From: Paraescarpia echinospica | Lineage: Eukaryota; Annelida; Polychaeta; Sabellida; Siboglinidae | Length of the DNA: 64,000 nt | Direction of reading: 5' to 3' | Assembly: GCA_020002185.1 (NCBI GenBank) | Contig: CM034541.1 | Span: forward strand, 55,188,567 to 55,252,566 | Shown: one piece after another, positions 14,176 to 25,146 of the stretch | Layout: the number at the start of each line of letters is the position of its first letter | Position numbering within the stretch: position 1 is the stretch's first letter | The notes under the pieces: model-generated | What the model was told of the DNA's origin: nothing | Databases searched by the model: none | What the model saw: only the letters and a program-made list of their open reading frames with translations | Position numbers and translations under genes: made by a program

Positions 14176-15175
14176 NNNNNNNNNNNNNNNNNNNNNNNNN
14201 NNNNNNNNNNNNNNNNNNNNNNNNNNNNNNNNNNNNNNNNNNNNNNNNNNNNNNNNNNNNNNNNNNNNNNNNNNNNNNNNNNNNNNNNNNNNNNNNNNNN
14301 NNNNNNNNNNNNNNNNNNNNNNNNNNNNNNNNNNNNNNNNNNNNNNNNNNNNNNNNNNNNNNNNNNNNNNNNNNNNNNNNNNNNNNNNNNNNNNNNNNNN
14401 NNNNNNNNNNNNNNNNNNNNNNNNNNNNNNNNNNNNNNNNNNNNNNNNNNNNNNNNNNNNNNNNNNNNNNNNNNNNNNNNNNNNNNNNNNNNNNNNNNNN
14501 NNNNNNNNNNNNNNNNNNNNNNNNNNNNNNNNNNNNNNNNNNNNNNNNNNNNNNNNNNNNNNNNNNNNNNNNNNNNNNNNNNNNNNNNNNNNNNNNNNNN
14601 NNNNNNNNNNNNNNNNNNNNNNNNNNNNNNNNNNNNNNNNNNNNNNNNNNNNNNNNNNNNNNNNNNNNNNNNNNNNNNNNNNNNNNNNNNNNNNNNNNNN
14701 NNNNNNNNNNNNNNNNNNNNNNNNNNNNNNNNNNNNNNNNNNNNNNNNNNNNNNNNNNNNNNNNNNNNNNNNNNNNNNNNNNNNNNNNNNNNNNNNNNNN
14801 NNNNNNNNNNNNNNNNNNNNNNNNNNNNNNNNNNNNNNNNNNNNNNNNNNNNNNNNNNNNNNNNNNNNNNNNNNNNNNNNNNNNNNNNNNNNNNNNNNNN
14901 NNNNNNNNNNNNNNNNNNNNNNNNNNNNNNNNNNNNNNNNNNNNNNNNNNNNNNNNNNNNNNNNNNNNNNNNNNNNNNNNNNNNNNNNNNNNNNNNNNNN
15001 NNNNNNNNNNNNNNNNNNNNNNNNNNNNNNNNNNNNNNNNNNNNNNNNNNNNNNNNNNNNNNNNNNNNNNNNNNNNNNNNNNNNNNNNNNNNNNNNNNNN
15101 NNNNNNNNNNNNNNNNNNNNNNNNNNNNNNNNNNNNNNNNNNNNNNNNNNNNNNNNNNNNNNNNNNNNNNNNNNN
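14176..15175. other. Assembly gap of 1,000 N
   Basis: There are exactly 1,000 undetermined bases inside the 71-bp satellite, with satellite monomers on both sides. The round number suggests a scaffold gap of unknown true size. The open frames that appear to cross it have no meaning. Confidence 0.99.
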
Positions 15176-18100
15176 GGCTGACATACACTGCAGAATGTAC
15201 CATTTGTAGGGAGGAAGTATCTTACCGACTGGTAATTCTGGGTAAAGGCTGGCATACACTGCAGAATGTATCATTTGTAGGGAGGAAGTATCTCACCGAC
15301 TGGTAGTTCTGGGTAAAGGCTGGCATACACTGCAGAATGTATCATTTGTAGGGAAGAAGTATCTTACCGACTGGTAGTTATGGGTAAAGGCTGGCATACA
15401 CTGCAGAATGTATCATTTGTAGGAGGAAGTATATCACCGACTGGTAGTTCTGGGTAAAGGATGAGATACACTGCAGAATGTATCATTTGTAGGGAAGAAG
15501 TATCTTACCGACTGGTAGTTCTGCGTAAAGGCTGGCATACACTGCAGAATGTATCATTTGTAGGGAGGAAGTATCTCACCGACTGGTAGTTCTGGGTAAA
15601 GGCTGGCATACACTGCAGAATGTACCATTTGTAGGGAGGAAGTATCTCACCGACTGGTAGTTCTGGGTAAAGGCTGGCATACACTGCAGAATGTACCATT
15701 TGTAGGGAGGAAGTATCTTACCGACTGGTAGTTCTGGGTAAAGGCTGGCATACACTGCAGAATGTACCATTTGTAGGGAGGAAGTATCTTACCGACTGGT
15801 AGTTCTGGGTAAAGGCTGGCATACACTGCAGAATGTACCATTTGTAGGGAGGAAGTATCTTACCGACTGGTAGTTCTGGGTAAAGGCTGGCATACACTGC
15901 AGAATGTATCATTTGTAGGGAAGAAGTATCTTACCGACTGGTAGTTCTGGGTAAAGACTGGCATAACTGCAGAATGTACCATTTGTAGGGAGGAAGTATC
16001 TTACCGACTGGTAGTTCTGGGTAAAGGTTGGTATACACTGCAGAATGTACCATTTGTAGGGAAGAAGTATCTTACCGACTGGTAGTTCTGGGTAAAGGCT
16101 GGCATACACTGCAGAATGTATCATTTGTAGGGAGGAAGTATCTTACCGACTGGTAGTTCTGGGTAAAGGCTGGCATACACTGCAGAATGTATCATTTGTA
16201 GGGAGGAAGTATCTCACCAACTGGTAGTTCTGGGTAAAGGCTGGCATACACTGCAGAATGTACCATTTGTAGGGAGGAAGTATCTTACCGACTGGTAGTT
16301 CTGGGTAAAGGCTGGCATACACTGCAGAATGTACCATTTGTAGGGAGGAAGTATCTTACCGACTGGTAGTTCTGGGTAAAGGCTGGCATACACTGCAGAA
16401 TGTACCATTTTTAGGGAGGAAGTATCTTACCAACTGGAAGTTCTTGGTAAAGGTTGGCATACACTGCAGAATGTACCATTTGTAGGGAGGAAGTATCTTA
16501 CCGACTGGTAGTTCTGGGTAAAGGCTGGCATATGCTGCAGAATGTACCATTTGTAGGGAGGAAGTATCTTACCGACTGGTAGTTCTGGGTAAAGGTTGGC
16601 ATACACTGCAGAATGTACTATTTGTAGGGAGGAAGTATCTTACTGACTGGTAGTTCTGGGTAAAGGCTGGCATACACTGCAGCATGTACCATTTGTAGGG
16701 AGGAAGTATCTTGCCGACTGGTAGTTCTGGGTAAAAGCTGGCATACACTGCAGAATGTACCATTTGTAGGGAGGAAGTATCTTACCGACTGGTAGTTCTG
16801 GGTAAAGGCTGGCATACACTGCAGAATGTACCATTTGTATGGACGAAGTATCTTACCGACTGGTAGTTCTGGGTAAAGACTGGTATACACTGCAGAATGT
16901 ACCATTTGTAGGGAGGAAGTATCTTTCCGACTGGTAGTTCTGGGTAAAGACTGGTATACACTGCAGAATGTACCATTTGTAGGGAAGAAGTATCTTACCG
17001 ACTGGTAGTTCTGGGTAAAGACTGGCATACACTGCAGAATGTACCATTTGTAGGGAGGAAGTATCTTACCGACTGGTAGTTCTGGGTAAAGACTGGTATA
17101 CACTGCAGAATGTACCATTTGTAGGGAGAAAGTATCTTACCGACTGGTAGTTCTGGGTAAAGGCTGACATACACTGCAGAATGTACCATTTGTAGGGAGG
17201 AAGTATCTTACCGACTGGTAGTTCTGGGTAAACGCTGGCATACACTGCAGAATGTACCATTTGTAGGGAGGAAGTATCTCGCCGACTGGTAGTTCTGGGT
17301 AAAGGCTGGCATACACTGCAGAATGTACCATTTGTAGGGAGGAAGTATCTCACCGACTGGTAGTTCTGGGTAAAGGCTCACATACACTGCAGAATGTACC
17401 ATTTGTAGGGAGGAAGTATCTTACCGACTGGTAATTCTGGGTAAAGGCTGGCATACACTGCAGAATGTATCATTTGTAGGGAGGAAGTATCTCACCGACT
17501 GGTAGTTCTGGGTAAAGGCTGGCATACACTGCAGAATGTATCATTTGTAGGGAAGAAGTATCTTACCTACTGGTAGTTCTGGGTAAAGGCTGGCATACAC
17601 TGCAGAATGTATCATTTGTAGGGAGGAAGTATCTCACCGACTGGTAGTTCTGGGTAAAGGCTGACATACACTGCAGAATGTATCATTTGTAGGGAAGAAG
17701 TATCTTACCGACTGGTAGTTCTGGGTAAAGACTGGCATACACTGCAGAATGTATCATTTGTAGGGAGGAAGTATCTCACCGACTGGTAGTTCTGGGTAAA
17801 GGCTGGCATACACTGCAGAATGTACCATTTGTAGGGAGGAAGTATCTTACCGACTGGTAGTTCTGGGTAAAGGCTGGCATACACTGCAGAATGTATCATT
17901 TGTAGGGAAGAAGTATCTTACCGACTGGTAGTTCTGGGTAAAGACTGGCATACACTGCAGAATGTACCATTTGTAGGGAGGAAGTATCTTACCGACTGGT
18001 ACTTCTGGGTAAAGGTTGGTATACACTGCAGAATGTACCATTTGTAGGGAGGAAGTATCTTACCGACTGGTAGTTCTGAGTAAAGGCTGGCATACACTGC

Positions 18101-19700
18101 AGAATGTATCATTTGTAGGGAGGAAGTATCTTACCGACTGGTAGTTCTGGGTAAAGGCTGGCATACACTGCAGAATGTATCATTTGTAGGGAGGAAGTAT
18201 CTCTCCGACTGGTAGTTCTGGGTAAAGGCTGGCATACACTGCAGAATGTACCATTTGTAGGGAGGAAGTATCTTACCGACTGGTAGTTCTTGGTAAAGGC
18301 TGGCATACACTGCAGAATGTACCATTTGTAGGGAGGAAGTATCTTACCGACTGGTAGTTCTGGGTAAAGGCTGGCATACACTGCAGAATGTACCATTTGT
18401 AGGGAGGAAGTATCTTACCGACTGGTAGTTCTGGGTAAAGGCTGGCATACACTGCAGAATGTATCATTTGTAGGGAAGAAGTATCTTACCGACTGGTAGT
18501 TCTGGGTAAAGACTGGCATACACTGCAGAATGTACCATTTGTAGGGAGGAAGTATCTTACCGACTGGTAGTTCTGGGTAAAGGCTGGCATACACTGCAGA
18601 ATGTACCATTTGTAGGGAGGAAGTATCTTACCGACTGGTAGTTCTGGGTAAAGGCTGGCATACACTGCAGAATGTATCATTTGTAGGGAGGAAGTATCTT
18701 ACCGACTGGTAGTTCTTGGTAAAGGCTGGCATACACTGCAGAATGTATCATTTGTAGGGAGGAAGTATCTCACCGACTGGTAGTTCTGGGTAAATGCTGG
18801 CATACACTGCAGAATGTACCATTTGTAGGGAGGAAGTATCTTACCGACTGGTAGTTCTGGGTAAAGGCTGGCATACGCTGCAGAATGTACCATTTGTAGG
18901 GAGGAAGTATCTTACCGACTGGTAGTTCTGGGTAAAGGTTGGCATACACTGCAGAATGTACTATTTGTAGGGAGGAAGTATCTTACCGACTGGTAGTTCT
19001 GGGTAAAGGCTGGCATACACTGCAGCATGTACCATTTGTAGGGAGGAAGTATCTTGCCGACTGGTAGTTCTGGGTAAAGACTGGTATACACTGCAGAATG
19101 TACCATTTGTAGGGACGAAGTATCTTACCGACTGGTAGTTCTGGGTAAAGACTGGTATACACTGCAGAATGTACCATTTGTAGGGAGGAAGTATCTTACC
19201 GACTGGTAGTTCTGGGTAAAGACTAGTATACACTGCAGAATGTACCATTTGTAGGGAGGAAGTATCTTACCGACTGGTAGTTCTGGGTAAAGGGTGACAT
19301 ACACTGCAGAATGTACCATTTGTAGGGAGGAAGTATCTTACCGACTGGTAGTTCTGGGTAAAGGCTGGCATACACTGCAGAATGTACCATTTGTAGGGAG
19401 GAAGTATCTCGCCGACTGGTAGTTCTGGGTAAAGGCTGGCATACACTGCAGAATGTACCATTTGTAGGGAGGAAGTATCTCACCGACTGGTAGTTCTGGG
19501 TAAAGGCTGACATACACTGCAGAATGTACCATTTGTAGGGAGGAAGTATCTTACCGACTAGTAGTTCTGGGTAAAGGCTGGCATACACTGCAGAATGTAC
19601 CATTTGTAGGGAGGAAGTATCTCGCCGACTGGCAGTTCTGGGTAAAGGCTGACATACACTGCAGAATGTACCATTTGTATAGGCTCGCATACACTGGCAC
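15176..19700. repeat. 71-bp satellite array, right part
   Basis: The same 71-bp monomer continues in the same orientation after the gap, about 63 copies. Monomers from 15,500 to 18,900 are closer to one another than those near the left edge. Many are of the GGGAGGAAG / CTTACCGAC / GGCTGGCAT type, which suggests recent local homogenisation. The final units near 19,560-19,660 are followed by a broken monomer in which ATTTGTA is joined directly to a degenerate copy of the GGCTGGCATACACTGCA segment. That is the array edge. Confidence 0.96.
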
Positions 19701-19713
19701 TTTTCGCCCGACC
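19660..19713. repeat. Truncated terminal satellite monomer at array edge
   Basis: The last recognisable monomer start (ACCATTTGTA) runs directly into TAGGCTCGCATACACTGGCA, a degenerate version of the GGCTGGCATACACTGCA part of the monomer. The intervening third of the unit is deleted. The array ends about 10 bp before a DNA transposon terminus. Confidence 0.75.
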
Positions 19714-20083
19714 CATAGGCGGATCCATGGGGCTGGGGGCACGTGCATTGGGATTTTACGTGCCCTAGACCTTTGGAATGCACCCCCGTATATATGTCAC
19801 AGTAAGCTGAAGTTATGACGACGCGGCGGCTAAACATGTTCAACACCACAACCCCCCCCCCGTCTTCATCAGTCGAGCCAGCCGAGAAGATGAAGAAGAG
19901 CTGAAGATACGGCAGCTAAATATTTTCAACACCAGCCCCCTCCCGTCTTCCGATGTCATGATCGGACAGCGCAACATCGGAGTCGTGCTGAAGGTCCGGC
20001 TCAGACCTCCGAATACGAATTTGCGTCGGCCGCCAGTAGAGGTTTTTGCCTCACCCAGACTACCCTCCCTGGATCCGCCCCTG
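19714..20083. mobile_element. Small non-autonomous DNA transposon with GGCGGATCCA termini
   Basis: The left end CATAGGCGGATCCATGGGG and the reverse complement of the right end, CAGGGGCGGATCCAGGG, form imperfect terminal inverted repeats. Both sides are flanked by CGACC (19,709-19,713 and 20,084-20,088), a candidate 5-bp target duplication. Internally, a segment with GGCTAAACATGTTCAACACC is imperfectly repeated about 90 bp on (CAGCTAAATATTTTCAACACC), each copy followed by a C-rich tract and CGTCTTC. No transposase is present, so this is a MITE-like element. Assignment to hAT is inference from the style of the termini; the 5-bp duplication is not diagnostic. Confidence 0.7.
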
Positions 20084-20550
20084 CGACCAGACAATGTCTA
20101 AAGATCCTGTCCCTGGATACTTGCTGTAATTAATTCTAGCATAGAGCCTGTGTTCTTCCAGACAGCCATACGTTTCTGTTGCCGACCGGAAGTTCGGCCT
20201 TGTGTTAGTAATGTTGTCAATTTTGATTGCCTGTGAGACCAGTTGTATTATTTATCTACTTTGTCAAGTTTAATTTCAGTGACATGTATGGAAAATGATT
20301 TTGTTTATATAAATCTCCTTTCAATATAGGACGAATGTGAACGAGAATTTTCTTTCAAAGTAAACGACATTTAAAGTGGAACAGTTATAAAACATCATGG
20401 CACAAGTGTCCTTCATAATTACATTATTTTATAGAAACGTTTTGAAAATAAAATAAATATTAATTAATAATATAAATATTAATTAGATGAAAGGCAATGA
20501 GGATTTTCTTTAAAAATATAATTTCTCAATTAATTGTTTGAAATATTTCA
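20084..20550. other. AT-rich stretch, nothing recognised
   Basis: No gene, RNA or repeat could be supported here. It is AT-rich, especially from 20,440 onward (runs of AATATTAATTA), and forms the left border of the duplicated mosaic. Confidence 0.5.
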
Positions 20551-20554
20551 TAAA

Positions 20555-21399
20555 TCACTAGCTATAAAATATCAATATATCAAGCCTGTTGTTTCAATAA
20601 CAGTTTTAGCCAGCGTCTGATTATTAATGTTTCTCCTACAACCGTCGAGTACGCTTATAGCAGAATGGACGTGTGCCCGATCGTCTCTCAGACATTTTTC
20701 AACGGCTTTTATCTATCGCAAGTAGGCCTACCCATTGCCAGTAACCCGGACGAACATATATCGCAACTCTTCAATAGCATTGTAGTTACACAGCTGGCAA
20801 TAAAGACTTCAGAGCAAAACAATTATTTTATTACTAATGTATGACGTTTTAGTGTATTATTTGTATTATTTGACCAGCTGAATTGATAATAAAACATATT
20901 TTTCAAGTGTTTTCCATCAGTTAATGTTGTTTATTCAACGCGATTAGTTAATGTTAGTAATTTTATATAGGACCTTAGCCTATTAAAAACAGCCCAAGCA
21001 GTAGGCATAGGGACTACTTTTCGGCCTAAAAATAAAAACATTGTCCTGGAATCAGCGTAGACGTCTAATAATAATAAAACATTGTATATTATACCCGACA
21101 AACCTAACGATGACGACTCATGCTACCAGATAAGAAGGGTTTAATTTTAAATGTAAATTTTTCACAATAAGGCACAGTACTATAGCGATCCAATCAAGAA
21201 TCGCAATCTTTGTTTATGAAGGCTTATCACTGACAGACGAAATGTCATATGACCATGGTCCTGACAGCATCTTTCCCTGTGTCCATAAATTCGCGCATTT
21301 TATTGGCGGTAATGTCAGCTTTTTAAACCAGATTCTTTTTCGTGAAAGGTCACGACCGTTGATGAAAAGAGAGGTGATGAACGTCCAATACCCGGCGAG
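20555..21399. repeat. Block P, copy 1 (segmental repeat family)
   Basis: This is part of a repeated block also found at about 36,945-37,395, 41,906-42,815, 44,783-45,664 and 52,203-52,653. Landmarks are GCCGTCGAGTACG or its variant, AGGCTTATCACTGAC, AAATTCGCGCATTTTATTGG and CGTGAAAGGTCACGACC. This copy lacks about 21 bp (GGTGACGCCCGTTCCGTCTGC minus its last bases) that other copies have after AATGTCAGC. Short frames in it are broken by indels in other copies, so coding function is unlikely. Confidence 0.75.
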
Positions 21400-21840
21400 A
21401 CCGCGGCCCCGAGTGGGTTCAACGACCGGCCGGTCCTTCCCTATAGAACGCCACCGATGCGTCACGAGTTATCTTTGGCTCGGCCGATCTAGTTTGCGGA
21501 TGTCAACAAATACACAGAACATTACACAAGGATTGTTCCTGAAAATATATGCGTTATATGGCCTACATACACGCACGCCCTCAACAAATACGTGTTCTTA
21601 TGTAATATAATGTATAAACGTGTACATATACATGTAATAAGTTTGTGCGCATGCGTGTGGGCGTGCGTGTATGTAGGCCATATAACGCATATATTTTCAG
21701 GAACAATCCTTGTGTAATGTTCTGTGTATTTGTTGACATCCGCGAACTAGATCGGCCGAGCCAAAGATAACTCGCGACGCGTCGGTTGCGTTCTATAGGG
21801 AAGGACCGGCCGGACGTTGAACCCACCCCGGGGCCGCGGT
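21400..21840. repeat. Fold-back palindrome with arms of about 180 bp
   Basis: The left arm (21,400-21,580) runs from ACCGCGGCCCCGAG to ACACGCACGCCC. The right arm (21,659-21,840) is its reverse complement, from GGGCGTGCGTGTATG to GGGGCCGCGGT. They are separated by 78 bp and differ at under ten positions. The sister P blocks at 37,150, 42,570 and 52,420 have only the left arm. The spacer plus right arm equals the reverse complement of what follows the left arm in those copies. This is a local inverted duplication that should form a large cruciform or hairpin. Confidence 0.9.
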
Positions 21841-21862
21841 ATATATATATATATATATATTT
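21841..21862. repeat. AT microsatellite
   Basis: A short TA dinucleotide run directly abuts the right palindrome arm and precedes TTTCCATTATATTTTCC. The related sequence near 42,950 also has TA tracts just upstream (42,840-42,900). Confidence 0.9.
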
Positions 21863-21915
21863 CCATTATATTTTCCAAAGCATTGTTGCCTCGTTAATTA
21901 TGCCATTTGTCACAT

Positions 21916-23003
21916 AACTGGCGGTAGGCGTACTGTATAATATTATACATGTACACGAACAACCAAGTTGCTCAACAGTTCGTACTTATTTGGTACCGCC
22001 TTACAATAAACCGTTGTTTTTAATCATAACTGACGGTAGGCGTACTGTATAATATTATACATGTACACGAACAACCAAGTTGCTCAACAGTTCGTACTTA
22101 TTTGGTACAGTCTTACAATAAACCGTTGTTTTTAATCATAACTGACGGTAGGCGTACTGTATAATATTATACATGTACACGAACAACCAAGTTGCTCAAC
22201 AGTTCGTACTTATTTGGTACCGCCTTACAATAAACCGTTGTTTTTAATCATAACTGGTGGTAGGCGTACTGTATAATACTATACATGTACACGAACAACC
22301 AAGTTGCTCAACAGTTCGTACTTATTTTGTACCGCCTTACAATAAACCGTTGTTTTTAATCATAACTGGTGGTAGGCGTACTGTATAATACTATACATGT
22401 ACACGAACAACCAAGTTGCTCAACAGTTCGTACTTATTTAGTACCGCCTTACAATAAACCGTTGTTTTTAATCATAACTGGCGGTAGGTGTACTGTATAA
22501 TATTATACATGTACACGAACAACCAAGTTGCTCAACAGTTCGTACTTATTTGGTACCGCCTTACAATAAACCGTTGTTTTTAATCATAACTGGTGGTAGG
22601 CGTACTGTATAATACTATACATGTACACGAACAACCAAGTTGCTCAACAGTTCGTACTTATTTGGTACCGCCTTACAATAAACCGTTGTTTTTAATCATA
22701 ACTGGTGGTAGGCGTACTGTATAATATTATACATGTACACGAACAACCAAGTTGCTCAACAGTTCGTACTTATTTGGTACCGCCTTACAATAAACCGTTG
22801 TTTTTAATCATAACTGGTGGTAGGCGTACTGTATAATATTATACATGTACACGAACAACCAAGTTGCTCAACAGTTCGTACTTATTTGGTACCGCCTTAC
22901 AATAAACCGTTGTTTTTAATCATAACTGGTGGTAGGCGTACTGTATAATATTATACATGTACACGAACAACCAAGTTGCTCAACAGATCGTACTTATTTG
23001 GTG
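21916..23003. repeat. 112-bp tandem repeat, ten copies
   Basis: Unit starts at 21,916, 22,028, 22,140, 22,252, 22,364, 22,476, 22,588, 22,700, 22,812 and 22,924 are spaced exactly 112 bp apart. Each has AACTGGYGGTAGGCGTACTG, ATTATACATGTACACG, a GTTGCTCAACAG segment and AATAAACCGTTGTTTTTAA. Units are nearly identical. The last is cut short by an inserted element at about 23,005. The paralogous site at about 43,003-43,114 has only one unit, so the expansion is specific to this locus. Confidence 0.97.
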
Positions 23004-23009
23004 CGGTTA

Positions 23010-23299
23010 TCGCGCTTACATTTATCCGGGCGTTAAATTTTATCCGGGTGATGTTTATGTACACATGTAAGGCATAATATTTGGCACCAGTAGATCACGC
23101 AGTGATAAATAATATCCAGTAGTTAAATATGTTTCGTTTGTTGTCGTAATACGAGAGTTATAGTTAGAGTACATAATTATAATTTGCTGTTTCAGATTTG
23201 TGGCCAAGTATAAGAATAACTCACCTGACGTGTGCGTAGAGAGGAAACTGTTTTACGACAGAAATTGTTTATGTCTGTGGCAAGCAAACATTTTATAAT

Positions 23300-23346
<47 letters not shown>

Positions 23347-23514
23347 TAGACATATATATAAATATATATATACATATTCATATAAACATACATAACGCCC
23401 GGATAAATGAAAGCGCGACAGTCGTAGCTGGTGCTAAATACATTCCCCTAGATACGCGCACGCGCAAAAATGTCACCCGGATATTATTTAACGCCCAGAT
23501 AAATGTAAGCGCGA
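23010..23514. mobile_element. MITE-like element with TIRs of about 50 bp
   Basis: The left end TCGCGCTTACATTTATCC and the right end, read as its reverse complement, match over about 50 bp, including GGGCGTTAAA and ATCCGGGTGA. A third copy of the terminal motif lies inside at about 23,394-23,419 in the right-end orientation (AACGCCCGGATAAATG), so the element may be nested or composite. A TA microsatellite (about 23,305-23,380) lies inside. The paralogous locus at 43,071-43,100 reads straight from TTGGTACC into TACAATAAACC, which is an uninterrupted site. No clear target duplication is visible. No transposase is encoded. Confidence 0.85.
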
Positions 23515-24480
23515 CACCGTCCAACAATAAACGGTTGTTTTTAATCCTACATTATCGCAGTCGCATGTGCACTACGTGCTAGTCTAAAAAACAGTTTTAG
23601 ATGGTCTTGGTAAAGTGCGCCGTTTTGACATGCGGTTTCAACTACAATTTAAATGGAGTATACCACCCTTGTCTCTGGAATACTATAGACGGCAGTTTTA
23701 TGGGACTTTACAACGCTTAATTTATTATACAAGGTAGCAGTAGAGTCTATCTATAATACGTCGGTTCTTTAAAAATAATATTCACGACAGACGTGCTATG
23801 TCTATATAATATATACGGTGTATTTCACATCTTAAAACACGATTTGTTAATTAATTGGAATATGCTAGTTTTACAAGTTTCAATGTGTATACAATAAGCC
23901 AGTAGAGACCGTTTTATTGCAATAAAAGAAAAAGAATTGATCATATTTGAAGGCGAAATATATAACGTTTTCACAGAACAATTGACAGGTCTGTCAAATT
24001 CCAGTGTTATGAAATTTCTGAGGGAAAATTAAGGGGCCTACACAACATTTAACAACAAAGATTAAAACGTGAAAATTCACGTTGCTTGTATTGACATCGA
24101 GATAATCAAAGATTTGTTTGCATTTTGGTCAAACCAAATCCGATAGAACCATGAAATTGGCCCATGGAATATATATATAAACAAACCACACGCAGGACAT
24201 AGATGAGAAATTATAAATGGCGGACTGTTTACTGTACCACAATACTGCTACAATTTTGAGACAAAGGTGATAATAGTAACCTCGTTTTACTACACATTGG
24301 CCGAGTTCGCAGACTTGAGACGGATAACGGACAGTTCTGCTGTATACCGCCCACACGGGGTCACATCCGGCTTAGACATGACCTTTTTCTTTCCGGCTGA
24401 ATTTCGCAATTGTTTGGCTGGCAGGTATTCCGCTATACAAATAATGTTATCACATTTATGAAACATGTTACTCGGTTAAA
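23515..24480. repeat. Block Q, copy 1 (segmental repeat family)
   Basis: Homologous stretches occur at 42,950-44,060 (full), 37,405-38,050 and 52,663-53,290 (partial). Landmarks are ACGTGCTAGTCT, GGTAAAGTGCGCCGTTTTG, ACGGCAGTTTTATGGGACTT, CCAGTAGAGACC and GATTTGTTTGCAT. The block ends in a copy of the GGCCGAGTTCGCAGAC dispersed repeat. No conserved reading frame was found; frames here are broken by indels in the other copies. Confidence 0.75.
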
Positions 24481-24899
24481 GGAGTCAACCAAATTTGATT
24501 TTTTTCTCGTCTCATTTCAAATTTAATTCATGCATAGTGCTTAAGCCTAGACATAGTGTGTAGACCGACCTATAGACATAGCGTTTAGGTCTACTACTTA
24601 CTAACTCGTCTGTGCTGTTTGTGTTTAGTTTTGTTTAACAAAATTAACTACCAAAGTCACTGTTTCCAACTATTAAACAAAGGGTCATTTTTTTTATTAA
24701 AACGTGTTGTGTGCGCTCGTGTTTCCCCACATACAGGACAACCAATTCTATGCGTGAGCACCGTGCTGCTAACAGTTCTAACTAGGCTGTCGTGCCTCCA
24801 AGGCAAAGCTTTAGGTTGACTCTGAAATCGCCCCAAATATCAACCAACAACATACCGACAGTAAATGTTAATTTATCAACTGTATAATGTACCAGACCT

Positions 24900-25060
24900 T
24901 TGCTACAATTTGAAGACAACGGTACAAATGGTAACCTGGTTTTACTACATCTCGGCCGAGTTCGCAGACTTGCGACCGATACCGGACAGTATTGCCGTAA
25001 ACGGCCCACTCGGGGTCGCATCCGGTTAGCCGCGACATTTTCTTGCCAGTTCGCGCGGCT
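24900..25060. repeat. Dispersed ~150-bp repeat with GGCCGAGTTCGCAGAC core
   Basis: A short interspersed family recurs through the window with the order TACAATTT, GACAACGGT, AACCTGGTTTTACTACA, GGCCGAGTTCGCAGAC, CGGACAGT, TTGCCGTA and ACTCGGGGTCACATCCG. Recognisable members lie at about 24,240-24,400, 24,900-25,060, 26,283-26,385, 28,495-28,590, 37,680-37,830, 38,560-38,715, 43,770-43,920, 52,940-53,090, 53,822-53,970, 55,327-55,420 and 57,541-57,636. Some are duplicates through the segmental duplications, but several sit at distinct sites within one block, so it was dispersed beforehand. I see no A/B-box promoter, so its class (SINE, MITE or other) is open. Confidence 0.7.
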
Positions 25061-25076
25061 GAATATATATACACAC

Positions 25077-25146
25077 AGACACAGACACAGACGCGCGCGC
25101 ACGCACGCACGCACACGCACGCACACGCACACACACACACACGCAC
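25077..25146. repeat. CA / CG-interrupted microsatellite
   Basis: A run of CACACA with CGCGCGCACGCACGCA interruptions. The orthologous positions in the duplicate copies are at 38,815-38,871 and 54,091-54,188, where the pure CA tract is shorter and much longer respectively. Confidence 0.95.

Noticed and set aside
14017..15274. Long frames of about 370-410 codons across the gap.
   Set aside because: They consist mostly of undetermined bases and begin and end in satellite.
1..19700. Regular direct repeats that could suggest a CRISPR array, and hundreds of 64-residue frames that could suggest a protein family.
   Set aside because: There are no unique spacers between repeats; monomers are contiguous 71-bp satellite. 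The frames are the same three-frame read-through of the monomer.
21242..21610. P-block frame with an IFPCVHKFAHFIGG-like segment, partly kept in other copies.
   Set aside because: Copies at 42,400 and elsewhere have frame-breaking indels, and substitutions are not biased to third positions.
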